Below, in pieces: positions 60,601 through 64,000 of a stretch of 64,000 nt of DNA. The position numbers and the translations under genes are program-made. The stretch is from Garcia nutans (taxonomy: Eukaryota; Streptophyta; Magnoliopsida; Malpighiales; Euphorbiaceae). Location: NCBI GenBank assembly GCA_947685225.1, contig CANTUV010000035.1, forward strand, positions 7,943,501 through 8,007,500. Direction: 5' to 3'. Numbering within the stretch: position 1 is the stretch's first letter; each line of letters begins with the position of its first letter. Below the pieces are notes generated by a model. It had not been told where the DNA came from. It saw only the letters and a list, made by a program, of their open reading frames with translations, and ran no database searches.

Positions 60601-61273
60601 CTGATAGTTAAAACATTACATTTGATTCACCTGTATTTGTGGGCATAAAAACTTGAGAGTTTGATTGTTTGCTGTGGTACCGGGCTTAACAACTCAGGTT
60701 TGTATGGTGGCACGGTAGTATTGGATGAGTTAACAATTCTTGGCTCTGTAACTTCAGTCATTAACTTTTCTTTTACATTTGAAAAGAATTGCATGCACTG
60801 GTCAGTTTGAGTTTGAAGTTTGGGTTTTTATCTTAAATTGTCATTTCTCCTGCATTATTTTGTCTTTTCTTTTGCAGTAATATTATCCAACTACTATGAC
60901 CTGCCATTCAACGACATTCTCGATTGGCGAAAATTTGCTGTCATACTTAGGGAGCGAGATGCATATCAACTCAAGCAAATTCTGAAGGGCATATCTGATG
61001 ATAAATTTGTTACACTACATAAGAATTTAGCTGAGTTAGAGACCCTGCACTCTGCTCAATTTTTTTCAACAGAAAATAATTTTCCTATGGATCTGGATGT
61101 CTCCGAAGCTATGGATTCCATAAAAATGAATTGCATTAGTGATGAGAGTTTCCCATGGCATGTTATTTCAGGTCAAGAAGCACTTCCAGTGGAATTCCCC
61201 TCCAATCAAATATGATGTGTTCCATATGGTCATGTATGATCTTTGGTTGTGCCACCATGTTATCAGATACTAA
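57667..61273 (+). CDS. Exostosin-family glycosyltransferase (GT47), first exon frame-broken
   Basis: Type II Golgi membrane glycosyltransferase of the plant GT47 family, acting on cell-wall polysaccharide or proteoglycan glycans; the substrate is not readable from sequence. Exons: 57667-58227, 58672-58958, 59519-59751, 60878-61098 (donor uncertain), 61172-61273; about 467 residues. A cytosolic start MTAGKLHQ is followed by a transmembrane anchor (about 19-38), a charged stem, then the exostosin domain with FFIPI, YPYWNRTLGADHFF, SIHYGCVPVIL and LPFNDILDWRKF, ending LWLCHHVIRY. In exon 1 the frame changes after a 21-C run (57818-57838) and returns after an 8-T run (58127-58134); without that a stop at 57856 ends translation. 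The two changes cancel. Reading on without the last intron would instead end at 61215 and lose the conserved C-terminus. It is either a sequencing artefact at homopolymers or an incipient pseudogene. Confidence 0.85.
57818..57838. repeat. 21-base C homopolymer in GT47 exon 1
   Basis: A run of 21 C directly after a CT-rich stretch, coding polyproline just after the membrane anchor. Its length sets the downstream reading frame. Runs this long are slippage-prone in cells and in sequencing. Confidence 0.95.
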
Positions 61274-61501
61274 CTGGATAATGGTATGGCTCTAATTGAT
61301 TTTTGTACGATCAAAGTTGCATGCTAACAACCAAAAAACCTTGTAAATTAGTCTCATGCGCCATGACCTTTGGAAGGGAAATGGAGTACAAATCTGTTAA
61401 GGTCATTATTCAATTTGTTCATTACATTCAACTTCTAATCTTTTGTATGTAATATGATCTTTGATTTCTTATTCTAGTACTAAATCCTTTCTCGTTTCAA
61501 A

Positions 61502-61612
61502 TTTTTTTTTTGGTACATTGGAATTCATTAAGAGGGATTAGGATGGTCAAGGTTCGAATTCCTAATCTTCTGCACTGCAAGGCAGGCACTCGACCATTAG
61601 GCCATTAGCCTA
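61502..61612 (-). mobile_element. tRNA-derived SINE-like element
   Basis: Read on the minus strand: a tRNA-like head with ATGGTCGAGTGCCTGCC (A-box-like, 61597-61581), then GGAATTCGAACC (B-box-like, about 61563-61552), a short body, and a terminal A-run (61511-61502). Order and spacing match an RNA polymerase III promoter from a tRNA gene, and the A tail points to retroposition. It is about 110 bp. It is not a functional tRNA because the acceptor stem does not pair. No clear target-site duplication was found. Confidence 0.6.
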
Positions 61613-61946
61613 ATGACATGTTTTGTTTCTTATTGAAAGCTTTTGATCCACCATGAAAGGGGAAAAAATTATAGAGAGAAGCCTATGCAATGCTTGGACA
61701 AGCATTGTCCTAGAAGTTATGGAAGCAGAAAACGTGCAAGTGATCTTAACCCTGTGTTGGTCATGCCATGTGAGTACTGGTTTTAATGTTTATTGTTGCT
61801 GAGGGCAGAAGTTGTTCTACTGTTGCTATAGGTGAATCTAGTAGTTTTTCTAGCACTCCAATATTTTGCTTGAGTGCAAGTTTAGGCCGTGTTTGTTGGC
61901 ATTTGGGTCATACGTTTCGACTTTCCTTTGGACTTTTACCCCCAGT

Positions 61947-62003
61947 ATTCACCTTGTATGTTTCTTTCTTTTTTTTTTTTTTGATCAATTCACCTTGTAT
62001 GTT
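61947..62003 (-). mobile_element. Minimal retroposon footprint: poly(A) between 16-bp direct repeats
   Basis: ATTCACCTTGTATGTT occurs at 61947-61962 and 61988-62003. Between them are only 25 bp, mostly T, which is a poly(A) stretch when read on the minus strand. This is the pattern of an extremely 5'-truncated LINE-mediated insertion with its target-site duplication. A local duplication around a T-run is an alternative. Confidence 0.55.
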
Positions 62004-62100
62004 AGTCCATAGCTTTCGATATTCCCCATTATTTGCCCCATTTGTTACTATTAATACTATTTAAAGTGTTCCCAAAATAAAATTACTATTCGAAGTGATT

Positions 62101-62156
62101 CAAAAAGAAAATACTATTCAAAGTGTCTGCCTCAAAAAGAAAATACTATTCAAAGT
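62101..62156. repeat. Short tandem repeat, 24 bp twice (period 32)
   Basis: CAAAAAGAAAATACTATTCA plus AAGT occurs at 62101-62124 and 62133-62156. A third degenerate copy (AAATTACTATTCGAAGT) lies just upstream. Confidence 0.85.
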
Positions 62157-63489
62157 TGCTGGGGGTTGGCATCGAGCTAGTAGTATTGCCATCGAGTAAA
62201 TTTTATTTAGAAGGTTCTAATTTGAGGTTCCTTTTATTTTGTAATTATTTTCTATTAGTTGATTTATGATTATCAACTAATAAACATTTATTAAATTTAT
62301 TATTTAAATTATTTTCTTTCCATTTTCCTTAAATCTAATAAAAAAAAAATCACCTAAACAAACAAAAAACTTCACCATAATATTGAAATTGTTTGAACAC
62401 ATTTTCTTTGGTCTTATTTAATTCGTTTATTTGTTGGATTCGATGCTTTTTGAATGTGATCTTATATTCGACTTCTTTTCTTTTTGTTATTTTATTTTCA
62501 CCTTTGTTTTTTTTATATAGTTTTTTCTTTAACAATATCTCGATTTACCAGCTAATTTAATATATTGGAAAATAATTAACCCTTGCTCTTCTGTTTTCTG
62601 AATTGAATTGTATTGATGGTGATATTGGAGCAGACGCTTACTGAAAAATCAGATAGATGTATTTTAAGTAACAAAAATAGTACTATATATTAAAAAAATA
62701 AATTTTCAAATTGGAAAAAAGAATAAAATAGAAATAGACGGAGTGACCAATAAATTTGATAAATATAAAAATAATGAGCTATTTAATTATTTTTCTGAAA
62801 AAGACGAATCCTTTTGTTAATTAAATTAAATTTTTAGGAGAAAAATAATAATTTATTTTTTCATTTATACATTTGAAATCCATAAAATACTTTAAGATAC
62901 ATGGAAATTTTTGTAAAAATGAATGGTTTAAATTATGAATATTTACCAAGTTAGCTTAAAGGTGCACGGAAAAACAATAGATTTAGGTTATGATTGGCAT
63001 AAATAAATTTTTATGAAATAAATAAGAATACTTATTTCACAATTTTCTCCCTCAAAATTTAAATTTTATAAAAAAATTATTGAAATTAAAATTTGAAATT
63101 TGTTATTGAGAAATTATTTTTACAATTATTTATACTAAGCAAGTAAATTATTTGTTTAATAGATTTTGTACAATGAACAGTTTTAATGATTAATTAACGT
63201 TGGGTTTAAAATATCATCCATTCTGACCCAACTAAAAAAAAGCTCATGCATGGCTCAATCTGCAAATAGTTGTTTCGATCAATTCACAGTATCGTTTTCT
63301 ATAGATTAAATAGAAATATTGAACCTGAATAAATGTATATTGTATTTTATTAATTTTATAAAACAGAAAGTCTTAACACATGATTCTCAAAAAATATCTA
63401 AATATTTAAATAGTATATAGATACTTGTGTTTTAAAAAAAAATAAAAGGAAAAAAACCAAAATTGAGTTTTATTCCTATACACTTGAAA
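62157..63489. other. Intergenic, no gene seen
   Basis: AT-rich spacer with no coding signal or clear element ends. Confidence 0.5.
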
Positions 63490-63609
63490 GAGTTAATATC
63501 AAAAGCTAATAATTGAGATTAAAAAAATTTAATTATATATAAACTCATTTAACATTCTATATTTAATTCATGTAGTATTGTATCATACTTAACAGTCTTC
63601 CTCAAATGA
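63490..63609. repeat. Dispersed repeat, copy B
   Basis: The same ordered blocks as copies A (1063-1242) and C (63641-63793): TATCAAAAGCTA, TTTAATTATATATAAAC, TATATTTAATTCATG, TTGTATCATACTTAACA. Confidence 0.6.
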
Positions 63610-63640
63610 TAGTTTGACTAAGAGAATTTTTCATAAGCAC

Positions 63641-63793
63641 TCCAATAGTATATAGAAATATTATGAGCTTATATATTTTTATAGGAGTTAACCTCAAAAG
63701 CTAGCTGTTAAAGTTAAAGAATCTAATTATATATAAGTCCATGTAACATTTTATATTTAATATTTGTTTGATTGTATCCTACTTAACAATTTG
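63641..63793. repeat. Dispersed repeat, copy C
   Basis: Shares CTCAAAAGCTAGCTGTTAAA and TCTAATTATATATAAGTC with copy A, and the trailing TTGTATCCTACTTAACAAT with both other copies. Copies B and C are about 30 bp apart in the same orientation. Confidence 0.6.
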
Positions 63794-64000
63794 TATGATT
63801 TATTAATTTATTTAAGTATATATTCTCAATATCAAATTTAAATTGAAATAAGTTATATAATTAAAATTCTAATTATGATAGATCATTAATCATTTTAAAA
63901 TCGTCAATAAAATATTAACTCTTTTCATCAAAAATCTATTTTTTAATTTATCATTTGATTAAATTTAATAAATTAAAACTTAGATTGACAATTAAGAGAA

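Noticed and set aside
61551..61563. Plus-strand GGTTCGAATTCC as B box of a tRNA gene
   Set aside because: No A box or acceptor stem on the plus strand; the minus-strand SINE reading explains it better.
1..64000. CRISPR array, bacterial operon, or organelle DNA insert
   Set aside because: No regularly spaced identical repeats with unique spacers, no Shine-Dalgarno-type gene packing, no plastid or mitochondrial genes recognised.

Overview
This window is nuclear DNA from a flowering plant, almost certainly a eudicot. It is very AT-rich, its genes are split by many GT-AG introns with plant-like T-rich acceptors, and its mobile elements are plant types (RTE LINE, Tekay-type Ty3/gypsy, Ty1/copia, Stowaway and hAT MITEs, a tRNA-like SINE). 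I cannot name the species from sequence alone.

Four protein genes can be reconstructed exon by exon. (1) 9903-3854, minus strand: a 19-exon KIN-14 kinesin of about 1070 residues with an N-terminal malectin-like domain. (2) 38131-46411, plus: a 19-exon gene of about 1039 residues that joins a FAR1-type zinc-binding domain to a complete methylmalonate-semialdehyde dehydrogenase (ALDH6) and a long repetitive Ser/Thr-rich tail. (3) 53956-56974, plus: a 4-exon SpoU-family RNA methyltransferase of about 350 residues, probably organellar. (4) 57667-61273, plus: an exostosin/GT47 glycosyltransferase of about 467 residues whose first exon changes frame twice, both times at homopolymers.

Layout. 1-3.8 kb: AT-rich spacer with a Stowaway MITE. 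3.8-10.1 kb: kinesin and its promoter, which carries two mitosis-type (MSA) boxes. 10.1-13.2 kb: AT-rich spacer. 13.2-15.2 kb: retroelement debris including an LTR-like block with two unusual repeat arrays. 17.1-32.3 kb: a transposon pile-up made of a FAR1/MULE-type relic, a complete RTE LINE with target-site duplication, and a 10.2-kb Ty3/gypsy element with 2.84-kb LTRs. 33.4-36.6 kb: an orphan leader-like segment interrupted by a truncated copia element. 38-46.4 kb: the FAR1-ALDH6 gene. 47.5-52.7 kb: a decayed full-length copia element on the minus strand. 53.2-53.9 kb: a non-autonomous hAT element just upstream of the methyltransferase gene. 61.5-64 kb: SINE-like and other small repeats.

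The four genes do not form a pathway. The most unusual item is the FAR1-ALDH6-tail chimera: a valine/pyrimidine-catabolism enzyme that has lost any visible mitochondrial presequence and gained a DNA-binding-type domain related to Mutator transposases.
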